From contig NZ_JAANOU010000001.1 of the NCBI RefSeq assembly GCF_011758765.1, positions 2,046,001 to 2,110,000 of the forward strand: a stretch of 64,000 nucleotides of DNA, written 5' to 3'. The stretch is from Amycolatopsis viridis (lineage in GTDB: Bacteria; Actinomycetota; Actinomycetes; Mycobacteriales; Pseudonocardiaceae). Numbering within the stretch: the stretch's first letter is position 1; each line of letters starts with the position of its first letter. The notes under the pieces are model-generated. The model worked only from the letters and a program-made list of their open reading frames with translations. It ran no database searches and was not told where the DNA came from. The translations under genes and the position numbers were made by a program. This document shows, piece by piece, positions 51,926-64,000 of the stretch.

Positions 51926-53512
51926 GTGACACACACGGCGGATGTCATCGTGATCGGGTTCGGGGCGGCCGGCGCCTGTGCGGCGATCGAGGCCGCCGAC
52001 GCCGGTGCCGACGTGCTGGTGGTCGACCGGTTCGGCGGCGGCGGAGCGACCGCGCTCAGCGGCGGGATCGTCTACGCGGGCGGGGGCACCGCGCAGCAGC
52101 GCGCGGCCGGGGTCGACGACTCGGCCGACGCCATGTACGACTACTTGCGGCTCGAGGCCGGCGACGTGGTGTCGGAGGAGACGCTGCGCCGCTTCTGCGC
52201 GGAGAGCCCGGCCATGATCGAGTGGCTGGAGCGCAACGGGGTGCCGTTCGACGGCAGCCTGTGCCCGTACAAGACCTCCTACCCCAACGACGACTACTAC
52301 CTCTACTACTCGGGCAGCGAATCCGCGGGCGGGTTCCGCGACCTGGCCAAACCGGCGGCGCGCGGGCACCGCGCGAAGGGGCCGGGCACCTCGGGGAAGG
52401 TGCTGTTCGCCCGGCTGGCCGAGGCGGCCCGGCGGCGTGGCGTGCGGGTGCTGCCCGGTACCCGGGCCGAATCGCTGATCGTCTCCGGCGGTGTGGTGAC
52501 CGGCGTGCGCGTGCGGACCCTGCGCGACGCGCCCGCGCGGGTGCGTGCCGCGCACGCCCGGATGGCGCGGTACGCGGCCAAACCCGGCATCTACGTGCCG
52601 GCCGTGCGCAACGCCCTGCGGCGCCGGATCGAGCGGCTGGAGCGCCGGTACGCCCGCGAAGTGGATCTGACGGCGCGGCGCGGGGTGGTGATCGCGGCCG
52701 GCGGGTTCATCACCGACCGGGAGCTCGTGCGCGAGCACGCTCCGGCCTACCGCGGCGGGCTGCCGCTGGGCACGATCGCCGACGACGGATCGGGCATCGG
52801 CCTCGGCACCGCGGTCGGGGCCGCGACCGCCGAGATGCACCGGATCTCGGCCTGGCGGTTCATCACCCCGCCGAGCGCGTTGCTCACGGGCGTACTGGTC
52901 GACGCCGCCGGCCGGCGGATCATCGACGAGTCCCGCTACGGCGCAGCCATCGGCGAGGTGCTGATCGGCGAGCACGACGGCAGGGGCTGGCTGCTCGCCG
53001 ACGCCGGGACCATCGCCGAGGCGCGCCGCACCGCGCGGCGGGAAAGCCAGTGGTTCCAGTGGTTGCAGGCCCGGTACCTGCTGCGGCGCGGCCGGGTGTC
53101 CGCGCACTCGCTGGAGGAGGTGGCCCGGCGCGCGGGGGTGGACGCCCAGGGGCTGAGGGCGACCGTCGAGGCGTACAACGCGGCCGCGGAGACCGGGGCG
53201 GCCGATCCGGCGGGCAAGCCCGCCGAGTACGTGCGGCCGGTGCGCACGCCGCCGTTCTCGCTCATCGACGTCTCCATCAAGCCCAGCCTCGGTTTCCCGT
53301 GCCCGATGCTGACCCTCGGTGGCCTGGTGGTGGACGAGTCGACCGGCCAGGTGCGTGCCGGGGACGGCACCGGGATCGCGGGCCTGTATGCCGCGGGCCG
53401 CTCCGCGGTGGGAATCTGTTCCAGGTCCTACGTGAGCGGTCTGTCTCTTGCCGACTGTGTGTTCTCCGGCCGCAGGGCGGGAATATCCGCAGCTCGACGG
53501 CTGGACGGATGA
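51926..53512 (+). CDS. KstD-like FAD-dependent dehydrogenase
   Basis: A 528-residue flavoprotein of the fumarate reductase/KstD superfamily. FAD motif VIVIGFGAAGACAAIEAADAG at the N-terminus by region (GFGAAG core), the loop GGATALSGGIVYAGGGT, VVIAAGGFITDRELV, and the C-terminal GIAGLYAAGRSAVGICSRSYVSGLSLAD. It differs from the adjacent kstD in most positions, so it is a separate activity rather than a copy, perhaps a Delta4 or other ring dehydrogenase. The KstR-type box and leaderless promoter place it in the sterol regulon. Exact reaction unknown. Confidence 0.82.
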   Translation: MTHTADVIVIGFGAAGACAAIEAADAGADVLVVDRFGGGGATALSGGIVYAGGGTAQQRAAGVDDSADAMYDYLRLEAGDVVSEETLRRFCAESPAMIEWLERNGVPFDGSLCPYKTSYPNDDYYLYYSGSESAGGFRDLAKPAARGHRAKGPGTSGKVLFARLAEAARRRGVRVLPGTRAESLIVSGGVVTGVRVRTLRDAPARVRAAHARMARYAAKPGIYVPAVRNALRRRIERLERRYAREVDLTARRGVVIAAGGFITDRELVREHAPAYRGGLPLGTIADDGSGIGLGTAVGAATAEMHRISAWRFITPPSALLTGVLVDAAGRRIIDESRYGAAIGEVLIGEHDGRGWLLADAGTIAEARRTARRESQWFQWLQARYLLRRGRVSAHSLEEVARRAGVDAQGLRATVEAYNAAAETGAADPAGKPAEYVRPVRTPPFSLIDVSIKPSLGFPCPMLTLGGLVVDESTGQVRAGDGTGIAGLYAAGRSAVGICSRSYVSGLSLADCVFSGRRAGISAARRLDG

Positions 53513-53519
53513 CAAAAAC

Positions 53520-53537
53520 GAGAACGTGTTCTAGTCT
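53520..53537 (+). promoter_or_regulatory. KstR box and -10 of the hsa operon
   Basis: GAGAACGTGTTCTA (53520-53533) matches the KstR consensus except at the first base. TAGTCT (53532-53537) overlaps its end as a likely -10. The hsaA start is 41 bases further on. Confidence 0.8.
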
Positions 53538-53578
53538 GAGTGGCGACAACAGCGGGACATGACGGACGGGGCGTGCAG

Positions 53579-57035
<3,457 letters not shown>

Positions 57036-57182
57036 CGGCGGACATCGGGCGGCCCCTGGCGGACGCTCGTCGTGAGCAGGACCACTGAGGCGGATCACCA
57101 CGGGCACGACGGGTCCATGATCGGTACATTCGATCTTACCGGGCGGCGCCTGGCTCCTGCGTCCACAGTGGACAGAACCGGG

Positions 57183-57435
57183 ATGGCGCACACCGTCGTC
57201 GACCCGGCAGGCCTGGCCAACCCCGTGCCCTACGGCTACAGCCACCTGACCCGTACGTCGAGCGGACTGGTCTTCGTGGCGGGGCAGTACGCGGCCGACG
57301 AAACCGGGCAGATCGTGCTCGGCCAGCAGATCGGCGGGATCTGGGGACAGCGGCCAACCCGCCCAGACCCTCGCCGGCGTGGCCCGGCTGGCGCTGCCCG
57401 GGATGCTCTTCGAGGTGGACGCGATCGCCGCGTGA
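57183..57435 (+). pseudogene. ridA-family gene, decayed
   Basis: Frame 57183-57340 reads MAHTVVDPAGLANPVPYGYS then VFVAGQYAADETGQIVLGQQIGGIW, the N-terminal RidA part followed directly by a late RidA segment; about 50 central residues are missing. Near 57342 the frame shifts by one base, and the shifted frame reads PAQTLAGVARLALPGMLFEV and DAIAA, the family C-terminus, to a stop at 57433-57435. So there is an internal deletion plus a frameshift. RidA proteins deaminate enamines or imines; this copy is probably inactive. Confidence 0.75.
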
Positions 57436-57460
57436 CCTGCCATCCGGCGCCGCGCGGCTC

Positions 57461-57466
57461 TAGAGT
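57461..57466 (+). promoter_or_regulatory. -10 box of the M20 gene
   Basis: TAGAGT ends six bases before ATG 57473 with no ribosome site; leaderless layout. Confidence 0.55.
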
Positions 57467-57472
57467 CGGGTA

Positions 57473-58678
57473 ATGGATCTCAGGCAAGACGCGCAGGAGC
57501 TGTCCGGCGATCTCGTGGCACTGCGGCGCGCGCTCCACCAGGTTCCCGAACTCGGTCTCGACCTGCCCCGCACCCAGGAGACGGTCCTCGGCGCCCTCGA
57601 CGGCCTGCCCCTGGAGATCAGCACCGGCACCGGCCTCTCGTCGGTCACCGCGGTGCTGCGCGGTGCCCGGGACGGCGGCGGTGGCCCGGTCGTGCTGCTG
57701 CGCGGCGACATGGACGCGCTGCCGGTCACCGAGGACACCGGCGCCGAGTTCAGCTCGCGGCACGAGGGCCGGATGCACGCGTGCGGTCACGACCTGCACA
57801 CCGCGGGACTCGTCGGCGCCGCGAAGCTGCTGTCGGCACACCGGGACCGGCTCGCCGGGGACGTGGTGTTCATGTTCCAGCCCGGCGAGGAGGGCCACGA
57901 CGGTGCCGGGCGCATGATCGCCGAGGGCGTGCTGGAGGCGGCCGGCCGTCCGGTCGCCGAAGCCTACGGGCTGCACGTGGTGTCCGCGATGATCCCGCGC
58001 GGGATGTTCGTCTCGCGGCCGGGGCCGCTGATGGCCGCCGCCGACGGCCTGTTCGTGCGGGTGCTCGGCGCCGGCGGTCACGGGTCGCGGCCGCACGCCG
58101 CGCTCGACCCGGTGCCGGCGGCGTGCGAGATGGTGACCGCGCTGCAGACGATGGTGACCCGCCGGTTCAGCGTGTTCGACCCGGTCGTGGTCACCGTCGG
58201 CACCTTCCACGCCGGCACCCAGCGCAACATCATCCCCCCGGACGCCCGCTTCGAGGCCACCATCCGCAGTTTCTCCCGGCAGGCGCGGGAGCGGGTGGCG
58301 GAGCTGGCCGTCCCGCTGTGCCGGGACATCGCCGCGGCGCACGGCCTCGAGGTGGAGATCCGGTACCAGGCCGAGTACCCGGTCACCGTCAACGACCCGG
58401 CCGGGCACGAGTTCGTCGCCGAGACCGTGCGGGAGGTGTTCGGCGAGGAGCGGTTCGCGGTGGCTCCGGATCCGGTCACCGGGTCCGAGGACTTCTCACG
58501 CGTGCTGGATCGCGTCCCGGGCGCGTTCGTGTTCCTCGGTGCGACCTTCGCCGACGACCCCGACTCGGCTCCCTACAACCATTCTCCGCAGGCATCGTTC
58601 GACGACAGCGTGCTCGCCGACGGCGCTGCGCTGCTCGCCGAACTGGCCGCGCGGCGCCTGCAGGGGGTGCCAGCATGA
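57473..58678 (+). CDS. M20 family amidohydrolase/carboxypeptidase
   Basis: A 401-residue dinuclear-zinc hydrolase of the M20D (hippurate/IAA-amino acid hydrolase) class, cutting N-acyl amino acids. Motifs are LRRALHQVPELGL, LLRGDMDALPVTED, the metal site HACGHDLHTAGLVGAA, PGEEGHDGAGRMI with the general base Glu, GGHGSRPHAALDP, and EDFSRVLDRVPGAFVFLG with a final metal ligand. It overlaps the next amidohydrolase gene by four bases (ATGA), giving a two-gene operon. Substrate unknown. Confidence 0.88.
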   Translation: MDLRQDAQELSGDLVALRRALHQVPELGLDLPRTQETVLGALDGLPLEISTGTGLSSVTAVLRGARDGGGGPVVLLRGDMDALPVTEDTGAEFSSRHEGRMHACGHDLHTAGLVGAAKLLSAHRDRLAGDVVFMFQPGEEGHDGAGRMIAEGVLEAAGRPVAEAYGLHVVSAMIPRGMFVSRPGPLMAAADGLFVRVLGAGGHGSRPHAALDPVPAACEMVTALQTMVTRRFSVFDPVVVTVGTFHAGTQRNIIPPDARFEATIRSFSRQARERVAELAVPLCRDIAAAHGLEVEIRYQAEYPVTVNDPAGHEFVAETVREVFGEERFAVAPDPVTGSEDFSRVLDRVPGAFVFLGATFADDPDSAPYNHSPQASFDDSVLADGAALLAELAARRLQGVPA

Positions 58679-59895
58679 CCCGGATCCTGTTCGCCGGCGG
58701 CCGCGTGTTCGACGGTACCGGCAGCGACCCGTTCGAGGCGGACGTGGTGGTCGAGGACGGGCGCATCGCCGGGATCGGCACCGGCCTGGACGGCGACGAG
58801 GTCGTCGACTGCGCCGGCACCACGCTGCTGCCCGGCCTGTTCGACTGCCACGTGCACGTCACGGTGTCCGACATCAGCCTGATCAAGCAGTTCCAGAAAC
58901 CGTTTTCCTACCAGTTCTACGAGGCCGCGCGGAACCTGCGCAGCACCCTGGAGCTGGGCATCACGACGGTGCGGGACGCGGGCGGCGCCGATCTCGGCAT
59001 CAAGAAGGCGCAGGCGGACGGACTGATCGCCGGTCCGCGGCTGGACATCTCGATCGGGATCATCAGCCAGACCGGCGGGCACGGCGACGACTGGATGCCC
59101 TCCGGGCACTGCGTCCCGCTGACGCTGCCGCATCCCGGCCGCCCGCGGACGGTGGTCGACGGGCCGGACGAGATGCGCAAGGTCGCCCGCACCCTGCTGC
59201 GCGCCGGGGCCGACGTGCTCAAGGTGTGCACGACCGGCGGTGTCCTCTCCCCGGGCGACGACCCGCGGCACACGCAGTTCTCGCCGGCCGAGCTCGACGT
59301 GCTCGTCGCCGAGGCGGCGATGCAGGGTAAGGCGGTGATGGCGCACGCACAGGGCACCGACGGCATCAAGAACGCGGTGCGGGCCGGGATCCGGTCCATC
59401 GAGCACGGGATCTACCTCGACGACGAGGCCATCGACCTGATGCTCGCGCACGGCACCTGGCTCGTGCCGACGCTGATCGCGCCGATCGCGGTGATCCGCG
59501 CGGCCCGGGCCGGCGCCGCCCTGACCGACGAGATGATCCGCAAGGCCGAGGACGTCGCCGAGGTGCACGCGGACTCGGTGCGCCGGGCGGTCGAAGCGGG
59601 GGTGAAGATCGCGACGGGCACCGACAGCGGTGTCGGCCCGCACGGCACGAACCTCGAGGAGCTGCCGTTGATGCTGGCGGCCGGGATGACGCCGGGTCAG
59701 GTGCTCGCGGCATCCACCTCGTCGGCCGCCGAGCTGCTCGGGTACGGCGACTCGCTGGGGCGGCTCGCACCCGGGTTCCGCGCGGACCTGGTGGTCGCCT
59801 CCGGCGACCCCTACGACCTGGCCGCGCTGCCCGGGCGCATCCGGGAGGTGTGGCAGGACGGCGTGCAGGTGGTGGCCCCGGGTGCAGCGAAGTGA
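58675..59895 (+). CDS. amidohydrolase superfamily protein (Sgx9260/imidazolonepropionase-like)
   Basis: A 406-residue metal-dependent TIM-barrel amidohydrolase. First metal motif is LPGLFDCHVHVTVSD (HxH), the bridging lysine is in ADVLKVCTTGG, then His in VMAHAQGTDGIKNAVRAG and SIEHGIYL, and Asp in IATGTDSGVGPHG. This set resembles Xaa-Pro or N-acyl dipeptidase relatives (Sgx9260 group) rather than imidazolonepropionase. Co-transcribed with the M20 enzyme, suggesting sequential breakdown of an amide- or peptide-bearing compound. Confidence 0.87.
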   Translation: MTRILFAGGRVFDGTGSDPFEADVVVEDGRIAGIGTGLDGDEVVDCAGTTLLPGLFDCHVHVTVSDISLIKQFQKPFSYQFYEAARNLRSTLELGITTVRDAGGADLGIKKAQADGLIAGPRLDISIGIISQTGGHGDDWMPSGHCVPLTLPHPGRPRTVVDGPDEMRKVARTLLRAGADVLKVCTTGGVLSPGDDPRHTQFSPAELDVLVAEAAMQGKAVMAHAQGTDGIKNAVRAGIRSIEHGIYLDDEAIDLMLAHGTWLVPTLIAPIAVIRAARAGAALTDEMIRKAEDVAEVHADSVRRAVEAGVKIATGTDSGVGPHGTNLEELPLMLAAGMTPGQVLAASTSSAAELLGYGDSLGRLAPGFRADLVVASGDPYDLAALPGRIREVWQDGVQVVAPGAAK

Positions 59896-59937
59896 CCTTC
59901 GCGCGGGTGCTGCGCCCGCCGGCGGAGACCGGCACGT

Positions 59938-60070
59938 GAAAAGACCCCCGGGCCGCACCGAACTGGGGGAGGAGGGCACGGCCCGGGGGCCTACGCTCCA
60001 GCGCCCGAGGGGGAGGTAAGCGCCGGAGCTCCGGCCGGTGCGAAACTGGGGAGGATGACACCGGCCGTAT
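59938..60070 (-). ncRNA. candidate small RNA with three CCUCC-loop hairpins
   Basis: Read on the minus strand from about 60070, three hairpins follow each other. Hairpin 1: 9-bp stem, 60059-60067 with 60032-60040, loop with CCUCCCC. Hairpin 2: 10-bp stem, 60020-60029 with 59995-60004, containing one G-U pair, loop with CCUCCCCC. Hairpin 3: 11-bp stem, 59979-59989 with 59945-59955, loop with CCCUCCUCCCCC, then the tail UCUUUUC. A -10-like TATCCT sits at 60077-60082. The wobble and the U-tail fit only the minus strand. It resembles 6C-type or cuckoo-type anti-Shine-Dalgarno RNAs. Confidence 0.7.
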
Positions 60071-60144
60071 GTCATCAGGATAGCGCGCGTTGTCCCGCCG
60101 GAAACGGTTTCTCAGGAACTCGGCAGGTTTCCGGCGGGAGCGGG

Positions 60145-60948
60145 TCAGAGCACCAGATCGGCGAGAACGACGTTCAGCGCCGCGGCGAAGGTTTTCGCGT
60201 CCCGTTGCGGGGCCAGGTGTGCCCCGGGCAGCTCGACGAACGGCAGTCCGAGTTCGAGGGCGAGCGCGCGAGCCGGCCGGTAGTGGTAGTAGCCGCGGCT
60301 GCCCTCGCCCGCGGTCAGCACGATCGGCACCGGGGTGCGGCGCAGCGCGTCCAGGTCCGGCAGGTAGCGGTAGATGCCGACGAGTTCGCGGTCGAACAGC
60401 ACCTGCCACTCGTGTTCGTGCGGCAGGCGCACGGTCTTGAGCGGGGGCAGCCCGGCGCCCGCGATCGAGGCGAGGAAGGCCCGGAAGGCGCCGAAGACAT
60501 CGCCGGAGGCGCTCCGCGCCGCCTGTTCCCGGGCGAAGGCGATCCAGTCCTCGGCGTCCGGCAGCAGGCCGACCGCCGGTGGCTCGTGCACGACCAGGCC
60601 ACCCACCACCTCCGGGTGCCGGGCGGCCAGCTCCAGGCCGATCTGACCGCCCGCGCTGCTGCCGAACACGAGCGCCTTGCCGTAGCCGAAGTGCTCGACA
60701 ACGGCCCGCGCGTCGTCGGCGTGGCGGGTGACGGTGAGCGGGCCGCCGGTGCGGCTCGCGCTGCCGAAGTGGCCGCGCCGGTCGTACCCGAGGACGGTGT
60801 AGTCCCGGGCGAGTTCGTCGGCGAGGGCGTGGTAGGCGGCCGCGGCGCCGGTGCCCCCGGCGACCAGGAGCAGGGCCGGACCCGATCCGCGCCGCTCGAC
60901 GTGCAGTTGCCCGTCCGGCACCGGGCACGTACCGCTGTCCGAGATCAT
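60145..60948 (-). CDS. alpha/beta-hydrolase
   Basis: A 267-residue alpha/beta-hydrolase. The strand-helix core is visible in GPALLLVAGGTGAAAAYHALADEL, VLGYDRRGHFGSA, the nucleophile elbow FGSSAGGQIGLELAAR (Ser in GSSAGG), and a late PGAHLAPQRDAKTF with the catalytic His. It could be an esterase or C-C hydrolase. Start ATG 60948 is preferred over GTG 61014 because residues before it are low-complexity Ala-rich, but no ribosome site marks it. Convergent with the sRNA candidate region. Confidence 0.8.
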   Translation of the reverse strand: MISDSGTCPVPDGQLHVERRGSGPALLLVAGGTGAAAAYHALADELARDYTVLGYDRRGHFGSASRTGGPLTVTRHADDARAVVEHFGYGKALVFGSSAGGQIGLELAARHPEVVGGLVVHEPPAVGLLPDAEDWIAFAREQAARSASGDVFGAFRAFLASIAGAGLPPLKTVRLPHEHEWQVLFDRELVGIYRYLPDLDALRRTPVPIVLTAGEGSRGYYHYRPARALALELGLPFVELPGAHLAPQRDAKTFAAALNVVLADLVL

Positions 60949-61036
60949 GTGCGCAGTCAAGCACAGCGCGGCGGCCCGCCCCGCCGCCAGGGCCGCGTCG
61001 GCGCCGCCCTCCACAGTGGATCGGGGCGGTCTCTGG

Positions 61037-61762
61037 CTAGGCCCGTTCGGCCAGGAACACGAGTTCCGCGCCGGGCCGGTCCGGCGCGTCCCGCACGTCC
61101 GCCACCCGGAACCCCTGGGCCGCCAGAGTTCCGGTGATCTCCGTGCGGTCCCGGAACCGCAGCGTCGAGTCCGAAGTGACCACCTCGCCGTCGTCGTGGA
61201 ACCTGTAGGTGAACCGGAACGAGACGAGCGGCAGGCTGACGTCGGTCACCTCGAGCCGGCGGGTCACGGTGCCCACCCCGGGGACGTCGAGCACGAGCGG
61301 CTCACCGGCCGCCGCCCAGTCCTCCCAGGCGCGCCGGTCCGGGCGCCGCGTCTCGAACACGAACCAGCCGCCCGGCCGCACCGCGGCGTGGATGCCCGCG
61401 AGCGTGCGGCTCCAGTCCTCATCGGTGACGAAGACCTGCGCGACGTTGCCCGTCATGACCGCGAGATCGGCCCCGGCACGCGGCAGGTCGGTGGCGTCCC
61501 CGTGGATCCAGGTCACGTGACCGGCGGTGTCCTTCGCCCTGGCGATCTCCAGCGAGGCCGCGGCCGGGTCGACGCCGATGACGGTGCGGCCCCGCGCGGC
61601 GAGCAGCAGCGCCAGGCTGCCCGTCCCGCAGCCGACGTCGACGACCCGCTCCGCGCCGAGTTCGTCGGCGATCGCGAGGTAGTTACCGAGGTCGTCGCGG
61701 GGGCCGTCGAAGGTGTCGTAGACGGCGGCGAGACGGGGGTGGGCGAAGATCGCGTCCGGCAT
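61037..61762 (-). CDS. class I SAM-dependent methyltransferase
   Basis: A 241-residue methyltransferase. The SAM site is VVDVGCGTGSLALLLAARG near residue 45, then VIGVDPAAASLEIAR and HVTWIHGDATDLP, followed by the PGGWFVFETRRPDRRAW block. The C-terminal half has the antiparallel strands seen in small-molecule methyltransferases. ATG 61762 is set by the family start and by TACGGT (61775-61770) seven bases upstream, a leaderless layout. A longer start would run into the 21-bp repeat array. Substrate unknown. Confidence 0.85.
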   Translation of the reverse strand: MPDAIFAHPRLAAVYDTFDGPRDDLGNYLAIADELGAERVVDVGCGTGSLALLLAARGRTVIGVDPAAASLEIARAKDTAGHVTWIHGDATDLPRAGADLAVMTGNVAQVFVTDEDWSRTLAGIHAAVRPGGWFVFETRRPDRRAWEDWAAAGEPLVLDVPGVGTVTRRLEVTDVSLPLVSFRFTYRFHDDGEVVTSDSTLRFRDRTEITGTLAAQGFRVADVRDAPDRPGAELVFLAERA

Positions 61763-61769
61763 GCCCGCG

Positions 61770-61775
61770 ACCGTA
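61770..61775 (-). promoter_or_regulatory. -10 box of the methyltransferase gene
   Basis: On the minus strand TACGGT ends seven bases before ATG 61762 with no ribosome site. Confidence 0.45.
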
Positions 61776-61820
61776 TCCGCGGGTGCGGTGCGGCGCGACC
61801 GGTTTCCCCGGCCGCCCCGG

Positions 61821-62009
61821 CGTGTTCGCCGCCCCCGCGGGCGTGTTCGCCGCTCCGGCGGGCGTGTTGGCCGCCCACGGCAGCGTGTTGGCCGCTCCGG
61901 CGGGTGTGTTGGCCGCTCCGGCGGGTGTGTTCGCCGCCCACGGCAGCGTGTTGGCCGTTCCGGCGGGTGTGTTCGCTGCCCACGGCAGCGTGCTGGCTGC
62001 CCGCGGCGG
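61821..62009. repeat. 21-bp repeat array, locus 3
   Basis: Nine head-to-tail units, each exactly 21 bp, from 61821 to 62009. Core CGTGTTSGCCGCYC, with two spacer types that partly alternate (CCGGCGGG and CACGGCAG). Same family as loci 10819-11025 and 17018-17122. On either strand a seven-codon heptad would be read, but no start, ribosome site or family supports translation. The array fills the gap between the methyltransferase start and the fadA5 stop; 62010-62215 holds nothing I can support. Confidence 0.9.
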
Positions 62010-62215
62010 CAATCGGCTCCCGCCGGCGTGTGGCGGGCGAGCCGGCCGGTGCCGCCTGCCACGAGCAAGGCGCGGAACCGTGCACCGGGACAGCCGGTTG
62101 GTGCTGCACGCGTTCCCGTCCGCCGACGGCGACGCGAAGCGCTCCGGTACGACCGTCGCGGCCACCGATCGCGGCCGGCGCACGTGCGCCTGGTGGGAGC
62201 GCGGTCGTCCGGGAC

Positions 62216-63427
<1,212 letters not shown>

Positions 63428-63550
63428 GTATTGGGCAAGTGTGATCCAGGTCAACCGCTATTCGGTGACGAATCGGACGATATGCGCCGACCAGGGATTT
63501 CAAGATCGAGTAAACAGGTATCACTCAAACGCTCGACTTGGTTAACACCG

Positions 63551-63556
63551 TATGCT
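63551..63556 (+). promoter_or_regulatory. -10 box of cyp125 (candidate)
   Basis: TATGCT lies upstream of the KstR box at 63568 and 64 bases before the cyp125 start; a repressor on the box would sit just downstream of the promoter. Confidence 0.4.
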
Positions 63557-63567
63557 CTAATCGTCTC

Positions 63568-63581
63568 TAGAACGTGTTCCA
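63568..63581 (+). promoter_or_regulatory. KstR box upstream of cyp125
   Basis: TAGAACGTGTTCCA is a perfect TNNAACNNGTTNNA site, 38 bases before the cyp125 start. Confidence 0.85.
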
Positions 63582-63619
63582 CGACCACGTGAGGCACTGA
63601 GGCACCTCGGGAGGTAGCC

Positions 63620-64000
63620 GTGGCCACGCCCCTGATCCCCGCCGGCTTCGATTTCACCGACCCCGACCTGATCGCGCAGCGGCTGCCACTGGCGGAGTTC
63701 GCCGAGCTGCGCCGCACCGCACCGGTCTGGTGGAACGCGCAGCCGTACAACCGCGCGGGTTTCCGCGACGACGGCTTCTGGGTCGTCACCCGGCACGAGG
63801 ACGTCAAGACCGTGTCGAAGGACAGCGAGCTGTTCTCCTCGCGGGAGAAGCTCGCGATCATCCGCTTCGACCAGACGATGACCGACGAGAGCCTCGACGC
63901 GAACCGGCTCGTCCTGCTGAACATGGACGCCCCGCAGCACACCAAGCTGCTCCGGATCGTGTCCAAGGGCTTCACGCCCCGCGCGATCTCCCGGCTGGAG
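63620..64000 (+). CDS. cyp125: steroid C26-monooxygenase CYP125, N-terminal part
   Basis: Cytochrome P450 that oxidises the terminal methyl of the sterol side chain to start its degradation. Only 127 residues are in the window and the frame is open to the right edge, so the heme-binding cysteine loop cannot be checked. Residues FAELRRTAPVWWNAQP, DGFWVVTRHEDVKTVSKDSE and NMDAPQHTKLLRIVSKGFTPR are typical CYP125 blocks. GTG 63620 follows GGGAGGTAGCC. Divergent from fadA5, matching mycobacterial order, with a KstR box in front. Confidence 0.9.
   Translation, partial: MATPLIPAGFDFTDPDLIAQRLPLAEFAELRRTAPVWWNAQPYNRAGFRDDGFWVVTRHEDVKTVSKDSELFSSREKLAIIRFDQTMTDESLDANRLVLLNMDAPQHTKLLRIVSKGFTPRAISRLE

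Noticed and set aside
57116-57182. Start of the ridA frame at ATG 57116
   Set aside because: Residues before 57183 do not resemble RidA N-termini; MAHTVVDPAG at 57183 does.
59945-59989. Plus-strand terminator for the amidohydrolase gene
   Set aside because: The same hairpin exists on plus, but the U-tract follows it only on the minus strand and the second stem has a G-U pair only there.

Overview
The window looks like chromosomal DNA of a high-GC actinomycete, most likely Pseudonocardiaceae (Amycolatopsis-like). The reasons are very high GC with GTG and TTG starts, many TANNNT boxes 6-8 bases ahead of a start codon (leaderless mRNAs), an XRE/DUF397 pair, a four-gene conservon, and a KstR-controlled cholesterol cluster in the mycolic-actinomycete gene order. 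No rRNA, tRNA, insertion sequence, prophage or CRISPR array was recognised. This taxonomic call is inference.

Left part, 0-33 kb, is housekeeping and regulation. It holds the 3' end of pfkA, a DUF2461 gene, pyk, a TesB thioesterase, an XRE/DUF397 pair with a divergent CxxC protein, a large LuxR ATPase regulator, a GabD2-type aldehyde dehydrogenase, and a TetR gene divergent from an acyl-CoA dehydrogenase/CoA-transferase pair. Cell-envelope and unknown small genes follow, then a minus-strand five-gene run (DUF485, SSS symporter, ornithine decarboxylase, speD, speE). Next come a conservon (cvnA-D), icmF, and two tandem luciferase-like monooxygenases.

Right part, 34-64 kb, is a steroid degradation island. 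kstR is divergent from fadE34. fadE28-fadE29-chsH2-chsH1-ltp2 removes the last side-chain carbons. kstD-kshA-(CxxC protein)-kshB opens ring B. A second KstD-like flavoprotein and hsaA-D-C-B degrade rings A/B. fadA5 and the start of cyp125 begin side-chain attack. Eight KstR-type boxes (TNNAACNNGTTNNA, five perfect and three with one mismatch) sit in front of these units and tie them into one regulon. The interspersed SNF2 helicase, esterase, wax-ester synthase, M20 peptidase, amidohydrolase, methyltransferase and hydrolase genes have no box.

The most unusual items are non-coding. First, a 21-bp tandem repeat family occurs at three separate intergenic loci, one of them a head-to-head inverted array meeting at a perfect hairpin. 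Second, a minus-strand small RNA candidate at 59938-60070 has three hairpins whose loops all carry CCUCC-type anti-Shine-Dalgarno tracts, with a U-rich terminator tail. Also notable are a duplicated C-terminal tail in the conservon kinase, a decayed ridA gene, and three small genes outside the usual size cutoffs.
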